DNA from: Pseudomonas fluorescens
GTDB lineage: Bacteria > Pseudomonadota > Gammaproteobacteria > Pseudomonadales > Pseudomonadaceae
Direction of reading: 5' to 3'
DNA length: 64,000 bases
NCBI RefSeq assembly: GCF_000967965.1
Contig: NZ_LACC01000023.1
Span: 62,001 to 126,000, forward strand
The notes beneath the pieces were generated by a model, which ran no database searches, had not been told where the DNA came from, and saw only the letters and a program-made list of their open reading frames with translations. This document shows, in pieces, positions 53,183-61,202 of the stretch; the stretch's first letter is position 1, and each line of letters starts with the position of its first letter. The position numbers and the translations under genes were made by a program.

Positions 53183-54442
53183 ATGGCAAACGTGCAAAGC
53201 GGCAAAATGATCGTCGGTCTCGATATCGGCACCTCCAAGGTGGTGGCGCTGGTGGGCGAGGTCGCGGACGACGGCACGCTGGAAATCGTCGGGATCGGTA
53301 CTCATCCGTCCCGTGGCCTGAAAAAAGGCGTGGTGGTGAACATCGAATCCACCGTGCAATCGATCCAGCGCGCTATCGAAGAAGCGCAGTTGATGGCCGG
53401 TTGCCGCATTCACTCGGCGTTCGTCGGCGTGGCCGGCAATCACATCCGCAGCCTGAACTCCCACGGCATCGTGGCGATTCGGGATCGCGAAGTCAGCTCG
53501 GCAGACCTTGAACGCGTGCTCGACGCCGCCCAGGCCGTGGCGATCCCGGCTGACCAGCGCGTGTTGCACACCCTGCCGCAGGATTACGTGATCGATAACC
53601 AGGAAGGCGTCCGCGAGCCGCTGGGCATGTCCGGCGTGCGTCTGGAAGCCAAGGTCCACGTGGTCACCTGCGCCGTCAACGCTGCACAGAACATTGAAAA
53701 ATGCGTGCGCCGCTGCGGTCTGGAAATCGACGACATCATTCTCGAGCAACTGGCTTCCGCGTACTCGGTACTGACCGATGACGAGAAAGAGCTGGGCGTG
53801 TGCCTGGTGGACATCGGTGGCGGTACTACCGACATCGCGATCTTCACCGAAGGCGCGATCCGTCACACCGCTGTGATCCCGATTGCCGGTGACCAGGTGA
53901 CCAACGACATCGCCATGGCGTTGCGCACTCCGACCCAGTACGCCGAAGAAATCAAGATCCGTTACGCCTGCGCCCTGGCCAAACTGGCTGGTGCCGGCGA
54001 AACCATCAAGGTGCCAAGCGTCGGCGACCGTCCGCCGCGCGAACTGTCCCGCCAGGCCCTGGCCGAAGTGGTCGAGCCGCGCTACGACGAACTGTTCACG
54101 CTGATCCAGGCCGAACTGCGCCGCAGCGGCTACGAAGACCTGATCCCGGCCGGCATCGTGCTGACCGGCGGTACCGCGAAAATGGAAGGCGCCACTGAAC
54201 TGGCCGAGGAAATCTTCCACATGCCGGTGCGCCTGGGCGTGCCTCACGGCGTGAAAGGTCTGGATGACGTGGTGCGCAACCCGATCTATTCCACCGGCGT
54301 CGGCCTGTTGATGTACGGCCTGCAGAAGCAGTCCGACGGCATCTCGTTCTCGGGCATCGGCAGCCGCGACAGCTACAGCAACGAAGAGCCACAGGCTCCG
54401 CTGCTGGACCGCCTGAAGAAGTGGGTCCAGGGCAATTTCTGA
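53183..54442 (+). CDS. ftsA: Cell division protein FtsA
   Basis: 419 aa. Actin-fold ATPase: VGLDIGTSKVVALVGEV at the N-terminus, VDIGGGTTDIAIF for phosphate binding, and the C-terminal amphipathic helix LLDRLKKWVQGNF that binds the membrane and tethers FtsZ. GAAGAGGCAGG precedes the ATG. A 73-base gap follows before ftsZ and may hold a promoter. Confidence 0.97.
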   Translation: MANVQSGKMIVGLDIGTSKVVALVGEVADDGTLEIVGIGTHPSRGLKKGVVVNIESTVQSIQRAIEEAQLMAGCRIHSAFVGVAGNHIRSLNSHGIVAIRDREVSSADLERVLDAAQAVAIPADQRVLHTLPQDYVIDNQEGVREPLGMSGVRLEAKVHVVTCAVNAAQNIEKCVRRCGLEIDDIILEQLASAYSVLTDDEKELGVCLVDIGGGTTDIAIFTEGAIRHTAVIPIAGDQVTNDIAMALRTPTQYAEEIKIRYACALAKLAGAGETIKVPSVGDRPPRELSRQALAEVVEPRYDELFTLIQAELRRSGYEDLIPAGIVLTGGTAKMEGATELAEEIFHMPVRLGVPHGVKGLDDVVRNPIYSTGVGLLMYGLQKQSDGISFSGIGSRDSYSNEEPQAPLLDRLKKWVQGNF

Positions 54443-54515
54443 AGATTTACCGTAATACCGTTACACCGAAGCACGCAGTAGGCGAAAAAACTAGAGAATT
54501 GAAAGGAGAGGGAAA

Positions 54516-55709
54516 ATGTTCGAACTCGTAGACAACATCCCCGCAAGCCCGGTAATCAAAGTTATCGGTGTCGGCGGTGGCGGCGGCAACGCTGTCAACC
54601 ACATGGTCAAGAGCAACATCGAAGGCGTCGAGTTCATCTGCGCCAACACTGATGCCCAGGCGCTGAAATCCATCGGCGCGCGGACCATCCTGCAACTGGG
54701 TACCGGTGTGACCAAGGGCCTGGGCGCTGGCGCCAACCCTGAAGTAGGTCGTCAGGCTGCTCTGGAAGACCGTGAGCGCATTGCCGAAGTCCTGCAGGGC
54801 ACCAACATGGTGTTCATCACCACTGGCATGGGCGGAGGTACCGGTACCGGTGCTGCGCCGATCATCGCCGAAGTGGCCAAGGAAATGGGCATCCTGACCG
54901 TTGCGGTCGTGACTCGTCCGTTCCCGTTCGAAGGCCGCAAGCGTATGCAGATCGCCGACGAAGGCATCCGTCTGCTGTCTGAAAGCGTCGACTCGTTGAT
55001 CACCATTCCCAACGAGAAGCTGCTGACCATCCTCGGTAAAGACGCAAGCCTGCTGTCGGCTTTCGCCAAGGCTGACGATGTACTGGCCGGTGCCGTTCGC
55101 GGTATCTCCGACATCATCAAGCGTCCGGGCATGATCAACGTCGACTTCGCCGACGTGCGTACCGTGATGAGCGAAATGGGCATGGCGATGATGGGCACTG
55201 GCTGCGCCAGCGGTCCGAACCGTGCACGCGAAGCAACCGAAGCGGCCATCCGCAACCCGCTGCTCGAAGACGTGAACCTGCAAGGCGCACGCGGCATCCT
55301 GGTGAACATCACCGCCGGTCCTGACCTGTCCCTGGGTGAGTACTCCGACGTGGGTAGCATCATCGAAGCCTTCGCTTCCGAGCACGCGATGGTCAAGGTC
55401 GGTACCGTTATCGATCCGGACATGCGCGACGAGCTGCACGTGACTGTCGTTGCCACAGGTCTTGGCGCTAAAATCGAGAAGCCTGTGAAGGTCATCGACA
55501 ACACCGTTCACACTTCGATGGCTGCACAGCCACAACAACAGGCCCCTGTTCGTCAGGAAGCTCCAGCGGTTAACTACCGTGACCTGGACCGTCCGACCGT
55601 CATGCGCAACCAGGCCCAGGCCGGTGCTGCGACTGCCGCGAAGATGAATCCGCAAGATGACCTGGACTACCTGGACATCCCGGCTTTCCTGCGTCGTCAG
55701 GCCGATTGA
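54516..55709 (+). CDS. ftsZ: Cell division protein FtsZ
   Basis: 397 aa. The tubulin-type GTP loop GGGTGTG is at 106-112 and the T7-type NVDFADVRTVMS follows later. The C-terminal conserved peptide DYLDIPAFLRRQAD binds FtsA and other partners. It forms the Z ring. AAAGGAGAGG is a very strong ribosome site, in keeping with high FtsZ levels. Confidence 0.98.
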   Translation: MFELVDNIPASPVIKVIGVGGGGGNAVNHMVKSNIEGVEFICANTDAQALKSIGARTILQLGTGVTKGLGAGANPEVGRQAALEDRERIAEVLQGTNMVFITTGMGGGTGTGAAPIIAEVAKEMGILTVAVVTRPFPFEGRKRMQIADEGIRLLSESVDSLITIPNEKLLTILGKDASLLSAFAKADDVLAGAVRGISDIIKRPGMINVDFADVRTVMSEMGMAMMGTGCASGPNRAREATEAAIRNPLLEDVNLQGARGILVNITAGPDLSLGEYSDVGSIIEAFASEHAMVKVGTVIDPDMRDELHVTVVATGLGAKIEKPVKVIDNTVHTSMAAQPQQQAPVRQEAPAVNYRDLDRPTVMRNQAQAGAATAAKMNPQDDLDYLDIPAFLRRQAD

Positions 55710-55821
55710 TGGAATGTATCAGGGCTATGAAGGTGATTGGTGTTCAGCAAAGGCTCGGTCTGCTATCATCGCCAGCCTTTGTTGATACCAGTTCGCAATT
55801 TGCGCTGAAGCGGCCCAAGCC

Positions 55822-56733
55822 ATGATTAAACAACGCACACTGAAAAATATTATCCGTGCCACAGGTGTAGGCCTGCACTCCGGGGAGAAGGTCTACCTGA
55901 CCCTCAAGCCTGCGCCTGTCGACACTGGCATTGTGTTTTGTCGCGCTGACCTCGACCCTGTGGTGCAGATTCCTGCCCGCGCGGAAAACGTCGGCGAAAC
56001 CACTATGTCGACCACGCTGATCAATGGCGACGTCAAAGTGGACACGGTAGAGCACTTGCTCTCGGCCATGGCTGGCCTGGGCATCGATAACGCCTACGTC
56101 GAGCTCTCCGCGTCCGAAGTCCCGATCATGGATGGCAGCGCTGGACCCTTCGTATTCCTGATTCAATCGGCAGGCCTGGAAGAACAGGACGCCGCCAAGA
56201 AATTCATCCGCATCCTGCGTGAAGTGACAGTGGAAGACGGCGACAAGCGCGCCACTTTCGTCCCTTTCGAAGGGTTCAAGGTGAGCTTCGAGATCGATTT
56301 CGATCACCCGGTTTTCCGGGACCGCACCCAAAGTGCAAGCGTGGATTTTTCCAGCACTTCGTTCGTAAAAGAAGTCAGCCGCGCCCGTACTTTCGGTTTC
56401 ATGAGTGACATCGAGTACCTGCGCAAGCACAACCTCGCACTCGGCGGCAGCGTTGAAAACGCAATCGTGGTCGACGCCGATGGCGTACTGAACGAAGACG
56501 GCCTTCGCTATGAAGACGAATTCGTGAAGCACAAGATTCTCGATGCAATTGGTGACCTCTACCTGCTGGGCAATAGCCTGATTGGTGAGTTCAAGGGCTT
56601 CAAGTCCGGCCACGCACTGAACAACCAGCTGCTGCGCAAGTTGATTGAGCAGACAGATGCCTGGGAAGTCGTGACGTTCGAAGACGCCAGCACCGCACCA
56701 ATCTCTTACATGCGCCCGGTTGCGGCGGTGTAA
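55822..56733 (+). CDS. lpxC: UDP-3-O-acyl-N-acetylglucosamine deacetylase LpxC
   Basis: 303 aa. The zinc ligands are His78 (in DTVEHLLSA), His237 and Asp241 (in VKHKILDAIGD), with His264 in the GHALNNQ motif as catalytic base. It performs the committed step of lipid A synthesis. It lies 112 bases after ftsZ, the usual end of the pseudomonad dcw region. The upstream gap contains AAAGGCT ... AGCCTTT and a TATCAT that may be its promoter. Confidence 0.97.
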   Translation: MIKQRTLKNIIRATGVGLHSGEKVYLTLKPAPVDTGIVFCRADLDPVVQIPARAENVGETTMSTTLINGDVKVDTVEHLLSAMAGLGIDNAYVELSASEVPIMDGSAGPFVFLIQSAGLEEQDAAKKFIRILREVTVEDGDKRATFVPFEGFKVSFEIDFDHPVFRDRTQSASVDFSSTSFVKEVSRARTFGFMSDIEYLRKHNLALGGSVENAIVVDADGVLNEDGLRYEDEFVKHKILDAIGDLYLLGNSLIGEFKGFKSGHALNNQLLRKLIEQTDAWEVVTFEDASTAPISYMRPVAAV

Positions 56734-56756
56734 GCAAAAAACCTCTCTAGTTTTTA

Positions 56757-56783
56757 AAGGCTGCCTTCGGGTGGCCTTTTTTT
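56757..56783 (+). terminator. Terminator after lpxC
   Basis: AAGGCTGCC-TTCG-GGTGGCCTT with two G-U pairs, followed by a T run. It ends the dcw-lpxC transcript. Confidence 0.88.
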
Positions 56784-56815
56784 ATGTCCCGAATTTTGTG
56801 TTGCCTCGGCTGGCC

Positions 56816-56883
56816 TCATCGCGAGCAAGCTCGCTCCCACAGTGGATTGTATTCCCTTGTAGGAGCGAGCCTGCTCGCGATGA
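56816..56883. repeat. REP doublet (REPIN) between lpxC and the diguanylate cyclase gene
   Basis: TCATCGCGAGCAAGCTCGCTCCCACA (56816-56841) faces its imperfect inverted copy at 56858-56883. Same class as 15298 and 27167. It is in a convergent gap. Confidence 0.9.
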
Positions 56884-56906
56884 CGTCCGTCCACTCAACA
56901 AAAAAA

Positions 56907-58409
56907 TCAGCCGGCGCACACCACCCGGTTCCGCCCCCCTTCCTTGGCCTGATACAACGCCTTGTCCGCGCTGAACAGCAATTGCTCCAGGTTGATATCG
57001 CTGGCCGCCGTCCAGGTGGCAATGCCGATGCTCACGCTCATCGGCGGCTCACCGGGGTCCACCAGTGGCAGTTTCTGCACCGCCTCGCGGATGTGCTCGG
57101 CGATCTGCTTCGCGCCTTCACTGTCAGTTTCGGCCAGGATCACCGAAAACTCCTCGCCACCATAGCGAGCCACCAGGTCCGCCGGGCGATGGACATTGGC
57201 GCGGATGACCTCGGCCAACGCCCGCAAGGCTTCGTCGCCGGCCTGATGCCCGTGTCGGTCATTGAAGGCCTTGAAGTGATCGGCATCGATCATCAGCAAT
57301 GACAACGGCTTGCCGCTGCGCTGCGCGCGAAACCATTCATGGCGCAGGGTCTGATCAAGGGATCGACGGTTGGCCACGCCGGTCAAGGCATCGGTGGCCG
57401 CCAGTTGCGCCAATTCCTGCTCGGCACTTTGGCGCCGTCGCAGCTCCCGACAGAGCAGCCAGGTCAGCCACAACAGGCCGATGCACAAAACCCCTGTTGC
57501 ACCGCTGATCGCATAGGCTGTGCGGTTCCAGGTAGCGAACACTTCGTCGATGGAAAGGGCCACGATGACGGTCAACGGCAGATTGCCGACCCGGGTAAAG
57601 GTGTACAGGCGCCGTTGATGATCGACACTCGACACGCTTTCAAAGGTGCCACTGCGCTCGCGCAGCATGCGTACGACGTTAGGGCGGCTGGAGATGCTTT
57701 TGCCGATGGCGTTTTGTTCACGGTACGGTTTCTGCGCCAGGAGAATCCCGTCGTCGTTGATGATGCCAAGCGTACTGCCATTGCCGATGTCGAGGCTGCT
57801 GAACAGCTGATCGAAATAGCTCATGCGCATCGACGCTACCGCGACCCCCAGAAACTCACCCGTGGGCGATGAAATGCGCCGGCTGAAACTGATGCGCCAT
57901 TCGTCGCTGTCATCGCAGTCGCAGCGTGGCTTGAACGGCCGGCTGATAAACATGCCGGTGTCGCGATTGAAGACATGGGCCAGGAAATAATCGCGGTCAG
58001 CGAAGTTCCCCGGTTTCGGTTCGATCAATGAGGAGTCGGCCAGCACGTCGCCGTGCTTGTCCAGCAGCAGGATGTCGCCCTTGTAGCGCGCAGTGGTGGA
58101 GCGGTCGAACAGCACCAGATGACGGATCTGCGGTGCAACCTGTTTAAGGTCGTCCCGCTGGGCGGCAGCGATCAGGCCCTGCAGGGTCAAGTCATAGAGC
58201 TCGACTGTACGCAAGACATCGGCGTCGATCAGTTGCGCGATGGTGGTCGCGCTACGTGTGGCGGTCTGCTGGGCGTTGGCGTGTTCGCGGATCAGCAGGA
58301 AGGTGACGATGCACAGGATCGAGATGACTGTCAGGGTGCTGCCGAAGATCACCAAGATCTCGGGTCGCCCGGTCGGGCCTTGAAAATGTGCGGTGCGGCT
58401 TGCGGTCAT
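56907..58409 (-). CDS. Diguanylate cyclase with dCache-type periplasmic sensor
   Basis: 500 aa. Membrane helices at about 18-40 and 297-320 bracket a periplasmic sensor of the double-Cache kind (about 45-295). The C-terminal GGDEF domain (about 335-498) has GGEEF at 417-421 and the inhibitory RxxD site as RPAD at 408-411, the usual five residues before GGEEF. It should make cyclic di-GMP from GTP and be feedback inhibited. The sensed ligand is unknown. Single gene, convergent with lpxC. Confidence 0.9.
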   Translation of the reverse strand: MTASRTAHFQGPTGRPEILVIFGSTLTVISILCIVTFLLIREHANAQQTATRSATTIAQLIDADVLRTVELYDLTLQGLIAAAQRDDLKQVAPQIRHLVLFDRSTTARYKGDILLLDKHGDVLADSSLIEPKPGNFADRDYFLAHVFNRDTGMFISRPFKPRCDCDDSDEWRISFSRRISSPTGEFLGVAVASMRMSYFDQLFSSLDIGNGSTLGIINDDGILLAQKPYREQNAIGKSISSRPNVVRMLRERSGTFESVSSVDHQRRLYTFTRVGNLPLTVIVALSIDEVFATWNRTAYAISGATGVLCIGLLWLTWLLCRELRRRQSAEQELAQLAATDALTGVANRRSLDQTLRHEWFRAQRSGKPLSLLMIDADHFKAFNDRHGHQAGDEALRALAEVIRANVHRPADLVARYGGEEFSVILAETDSEGAKQIAEHIREAVQKLPLVDPGEPPMSVSIGIATWTAASDINLEQLLFSADKALYQAKEGGRNRVVCAG

Positions 58410-58561
58410 AGGGCTGACGTCTGCTAAAGGGACGCTCTAAGCGTAGTTGCATAAACGTAGCAGCCGAGTGAATCCTTCCTGTTGCTCGAACGATTGATCA
58501 ATGGCGTGGGCGTCAGTGACTTTCGTTACAGAAATTGCAAAGAAGGCCGAGTCGCCACTAT

Positions 58562-58590
58562 AAAAAAAGCCGCTGACAGCAGCGGCTTTG
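58562..58590 (-). terminator. Terminator of the small exported protein gene
   Basis: On the minus strand: AAAGCCGCTGC-tg-TCAGCGGCTTTTTTT, 67 bases after the stop codon of the small gene at 58657-58881. Confidence 0.9.
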
Positions 58591-58656
58591 GAGACAACTT
58601 TTCAAAGGGAAGAGCCGATGAAAAGTGTCGATGAAAACGGGGGTGATCGGTGCCGG

Positions 58657-58881
58657 TCAGCTGTCTTTCTCGACCCGTGGCTGGGCCTGGATGCTGGACG
58701 CTTGCGGGGCTTGGGTATCTTGGGCAGCCTTGGCTGTCATCTCGACCTGATGCTCTTCGAACGTCGCAGCGCGTGCGGCGTTATGCGCGACGAAAGTCTG
58801 CGATTCTTCCGCCATCGCCAATGGCGACAGGAACAAAGAGGACAAAACGAAAGCGCTGGCAATACCCATACTGTTGGACAT
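58657..58881 (-). CDS. Small exported protein of unknown function
   Basis: 74 aa. It starts MSNSMGIASAFVLSSLFL with a signal peptide cleaved at about LAMA-EES (residue 23), leaving a mature part of about 50 residues rich in Ala, Gln and Glu (FVAHNAARAATFEEHQVEM). No cysteine, so no lipid anchor. A good terminator follows, supporting a real transcript. An in-frame extension to 59133 includes REP sequence and is rejected. I do not recognise the family. Confidence 0.72.
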   Translation of the reverse strand: MSNSMGIASAFVLSSLFLSPLAMAEESQTFVAHNAARAATFEEHQVEMTAKAAQDTQAPQASSIQAQPRVEKDS

Positions 58882-59010
58882 CTTTAAAACCTTCTTGCTT
58901 GGCAAGTGCTGTTTGGTGCGGGCAAAGATAAGGATATGAGGCGAGGGGAAAAAGAGCGGATTCATGAAAGGACTGTTGCGACTTGAGCAACAGTTGGTGG
59001 TGTCGAGCGC

Positions 59011-59148
59011 TTTTGTGGCGAGGGAGCTTGCTCCCGCTCGGCTGCGCAGCAGTCGCAGGTCCGAGGAATATGGACTGTCTGAAAGAACGCGCACACAGGT
59101 TTTTAGGGCCGCTTCGCAGCCCAGCGCGAGCAAGCTCGCTCGCCACAG
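59011..59148. repeat. REP doublet (REPIN), GTGGCGAGGGAGC class
   Basis: First arm TTGTGGCGAGGGAGCTTGC... at 59013-59037. The second, CGCGAGCAAGCTCGCTCGCCACAG, is at about 59125-59148 and has diverged toward the other class. Inner GGCTGCGCAGCAG / CGCTTCGCAGCC segments also pair. It is most like the element at 1526. Confidence 0.88.
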
Positions 59149-59161
59149 TAGTTTGTGTGTT

Positions 59162-60526
59162 TCAGACGGGAAGGTGTATGCCGAACGTATTCATCCCATG
59201 ATCACTGCGCACGAACACATCCCCGCCATGCATCAGCGCAATCGCCTTGACGATGGCCAGCCCCAGGCCGTGATTGTGGCCGCTGTTGCTACGCGACGCA
59301 TCGACCCGATAGAAGCGTTCGAACAGGCGCGGCAGATGCTCACTGGCAATCGGCAAACCTGGGTTGGCGACGCCGATGCTGACTTGATGCTCCTGGGCTT
59401 CGATCCGCACTTGAATCACCTGCCCGGGCGCGGTGTGCTGCACCGCGTTATTCAACAAGTTGATCAACGCCCGGCGCAGATGGGCGATCTCGATCCGCAC
59501 TTGCGCGTCACCACTGACCTCGACCTGGACTTGAGCGTCCTCGAGAATGAAGTCCAGATATTCCAGGGTCGTGGCCACCTCATCGGCCAGCGAGGTCGAG
59601 GTGAGTTTGGTCGCCTTGCTGCCCTGATCAGCGCTGGCGAGGAACAGCATGTCGTTGATGATCGAACGCAGTCGCTCAAGCTCTTCGAGGTTTGATTGCA
59701 GCACTTCGAAGTAATGCTCGGCGGAGCGTCCGCGGGTCAATGCGACTTGGGTCTGGCCGATCAGGTTGGTCAGTGGCGAGCGCAGTTCGTGGGCAACATC
59801 GGCGTTGAATGACTCAAGGCGCGAGTAGGCCTGCTCGACCCGTTCCAGGGTTGAGTTGAACGAGCTGACGAATTGATCGAGTTCCGGCGGCAACGGTGAC
59901 AATCGCAAGCGCCCCGAGCGCAACGGCGGGGCCAGGCGCCGGGCTTCCTGGGACAGTTTGATCAGCGGCTTGAGGCCGATCCGCGCCACCCAATAACCCA
60001 GTGCCGAGGCCAGCAGCACACCGACAATCGCCAGGCTGATCAGCGCGACCAGCAGGTGATGCTGGGTGTGGAAAAACGTTTCGGTGTCGATGGCGATCAT
60101 GAAGCGCAGCGGCGGGCGCTGGTCCTTGGCCGGGAACTCACTGACCAGCACTTTCAGCGGATACGGGTGCTCCGGCAGATGCATGTCGCGCGTGCCCAGT
60201 GGCCCTTGGGCAAAGGCGCGGATCTGCGGTGTCAGGTTGCCGTATTCGTAGTGTGGATCGCCGCTGATGATCCAGAAACTGATGCGCTTGTCTTCTTCGC
60301 TCAACAGATTGAGCTTGTTGTTGATCTTCACCCAATGCTCGGGCGTGCCGTAACGGCCGACCGTGGATTCGAGCACGCTGTAGCGCGCATCGAGTTCGGC
60401 TTCTGGCAGCAGGCCCAGGCCTTTGTCGACCTGCTGGTACAGCGCCCAACCGATCAACAGGAACACCAGCAGCGCTACCAGCGTAAACATCCCGCTTAGA
60501 CGCAGCGCGATGGAATTACTGGACAC
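59162..60526 (-). CDS. Sensor histidine kinase, heavy-metal (CusS/CopS) type
   Basis: 454 aa. First membrane helix at about residues 13-30, periplasmic sensor about 33-155, second helix about 158-180, then HAMP, HisKA with phosphoacceptor His246 in NADVAHELRSPLTN, and an HATPase_c domain (NLLNNAVQH, GLGLAIVKAI). The layout resembles CusS, CopS and CzcS. The start is GTG at 60526 (or 60529); it overlaps the response regulator stop by 11 bases, so the two are translationally coupled. The actual signal is unknown. Confidence 0.88.
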   Translation of the reverse strand: MSSNSIALRLSGMFTLVALLVFLLIGWALYQQVDKGLGLLPEAELDARYSVLESTVGRYGTPEHWVKINNKLNLLSEEDKRISFWIISGDPHYEYGNLTPQIRAFAQGPLGTRDMHLPEHPYPLKVLVSEFPAKDQRPPLRFMIAIDTETFFHTQHHLLVALISLAIVGVLLASALGYWVARIGLKPLIKLSQEARRLAPPLRSGRLRLSPLPPELDQFVSSFNSTLERVEQAYSRLESFNADVAHELRSPLTNLIGQTQVALTRGRSAEHYFEVLQSNLEELERLRSIINDMLFLASADQGSKATKLTSTSLADEVATTLEYLDFILEDAQVQVEVSGDAQVRIEIAHLRRALINLLNNAVQHTAPGQVIQVRIEAQEHQVSIGVANPGLPIASEHLPRLFERFYRVDASRSNSGHNHGLGLAIVKAIALMHGGDVFVRSDHGMNTFGIHLPV

Positions 60527-61193
60527 CACGGCTCTCCAGCACATAACCCATGCCACGAATGGTGTGCAGCAGTTTCTCTTCGAACGGCCCGTCGAGCTTG
60601 GCCCGCAGGCGTTTGATCGCGACTTCGACGACGTTGGCGTCGCTGTCGAAATTGATGTCCCAGACCATCTCGGCAATGGCGGTTTTTGACAGGATTTCGC
60701 CTTGGCGCCGGGCCAGCACGCTGAGCAGCGAGAACTCCTTGGCGGTCAGGTCCAGACGTGTACCGGCGCGGGTGGCCTTGCGGCTGATCAAATCTATCCA
60801 CAGGTCGGCGATGCTCACCTGCACCGGTTCATGGCCGCCGCTACGGCGAGTCAGCGCTTGCAGGCGTGCCACCAGTTCAAGGAAGGAAAACGGTTTACCC
60901 AGATAGTCATCGGCGCCTTCACGCAGGCCCTTGATGCGATCTTCCACACGCTCGCGGGCGGTGAGCATGATCACCGGGGTTTGCTTGCGCGCACGCAGGG
61001 CGCGCAACACACCGAAGCCGTCGAGGCCCGGCAGCATCACGTCGAGGACGATTACCGCGTAGTCGCTCTCCAGCGCCAGGTGCAGACCGTCCACACCATC
61101 GCGGGCCAGATCCACGGTGAAACCCTGTTCCGTCAGGCCGCGGTGCAGATAGTCCGCGGTTTTTTCTTCGTCTTCGATAATCAGAACGCGCAT
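60516..61193 (-). CDS. OmpR-family response regulator, heavy-metal (CusR/CopR) type
   Basis: 225 aa. Receiver domain with acidic pocket Glu7/Asp8, phosphoacceptor Asp51 in VIVLDVMLPGLDG and Lys100 in YLGKPFSF. The C-terminal winged helix contains DLTAKEFSLLSVLARRQG and ANVVEVAIKRLRAKLD. It is nine bases after the RND gene stop and overlaps the kinase start, so pump, regulator and sensor genes likely form one operon. The pump may be a target, inferred from position. Confidence 0.92.
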   Translation of the reverse strand: MRVLIIEDEEKTADYLHRGLTEQGFTVDLARDGVDGLHLALESDYAVIVLDVMLPGLDGFGVLRALRARKQTPVIMLTARERVEDRIKGLREGADDYLGKPFSFLELVARLQALTRRSGGHEPVQVSIADLWIDLISRKATRAGTRLDLTAKEFSLLSVLARRQGEILSKTAIAEMVWDINFDSDANVVEVAIKRLRAKLDGPFEEKLLHTIRGMGYVLESRGVQ

Positions 61194-61202
61194 GACCCCG
61201 CC

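Noticed and set aside
58882..59133. N-terminal extension of the small exported protein
   Set aside because: The extra 84 codons include REPIN sequence and place the signal peptide internally; the ATG at 58881 gives a normal signal peptide.
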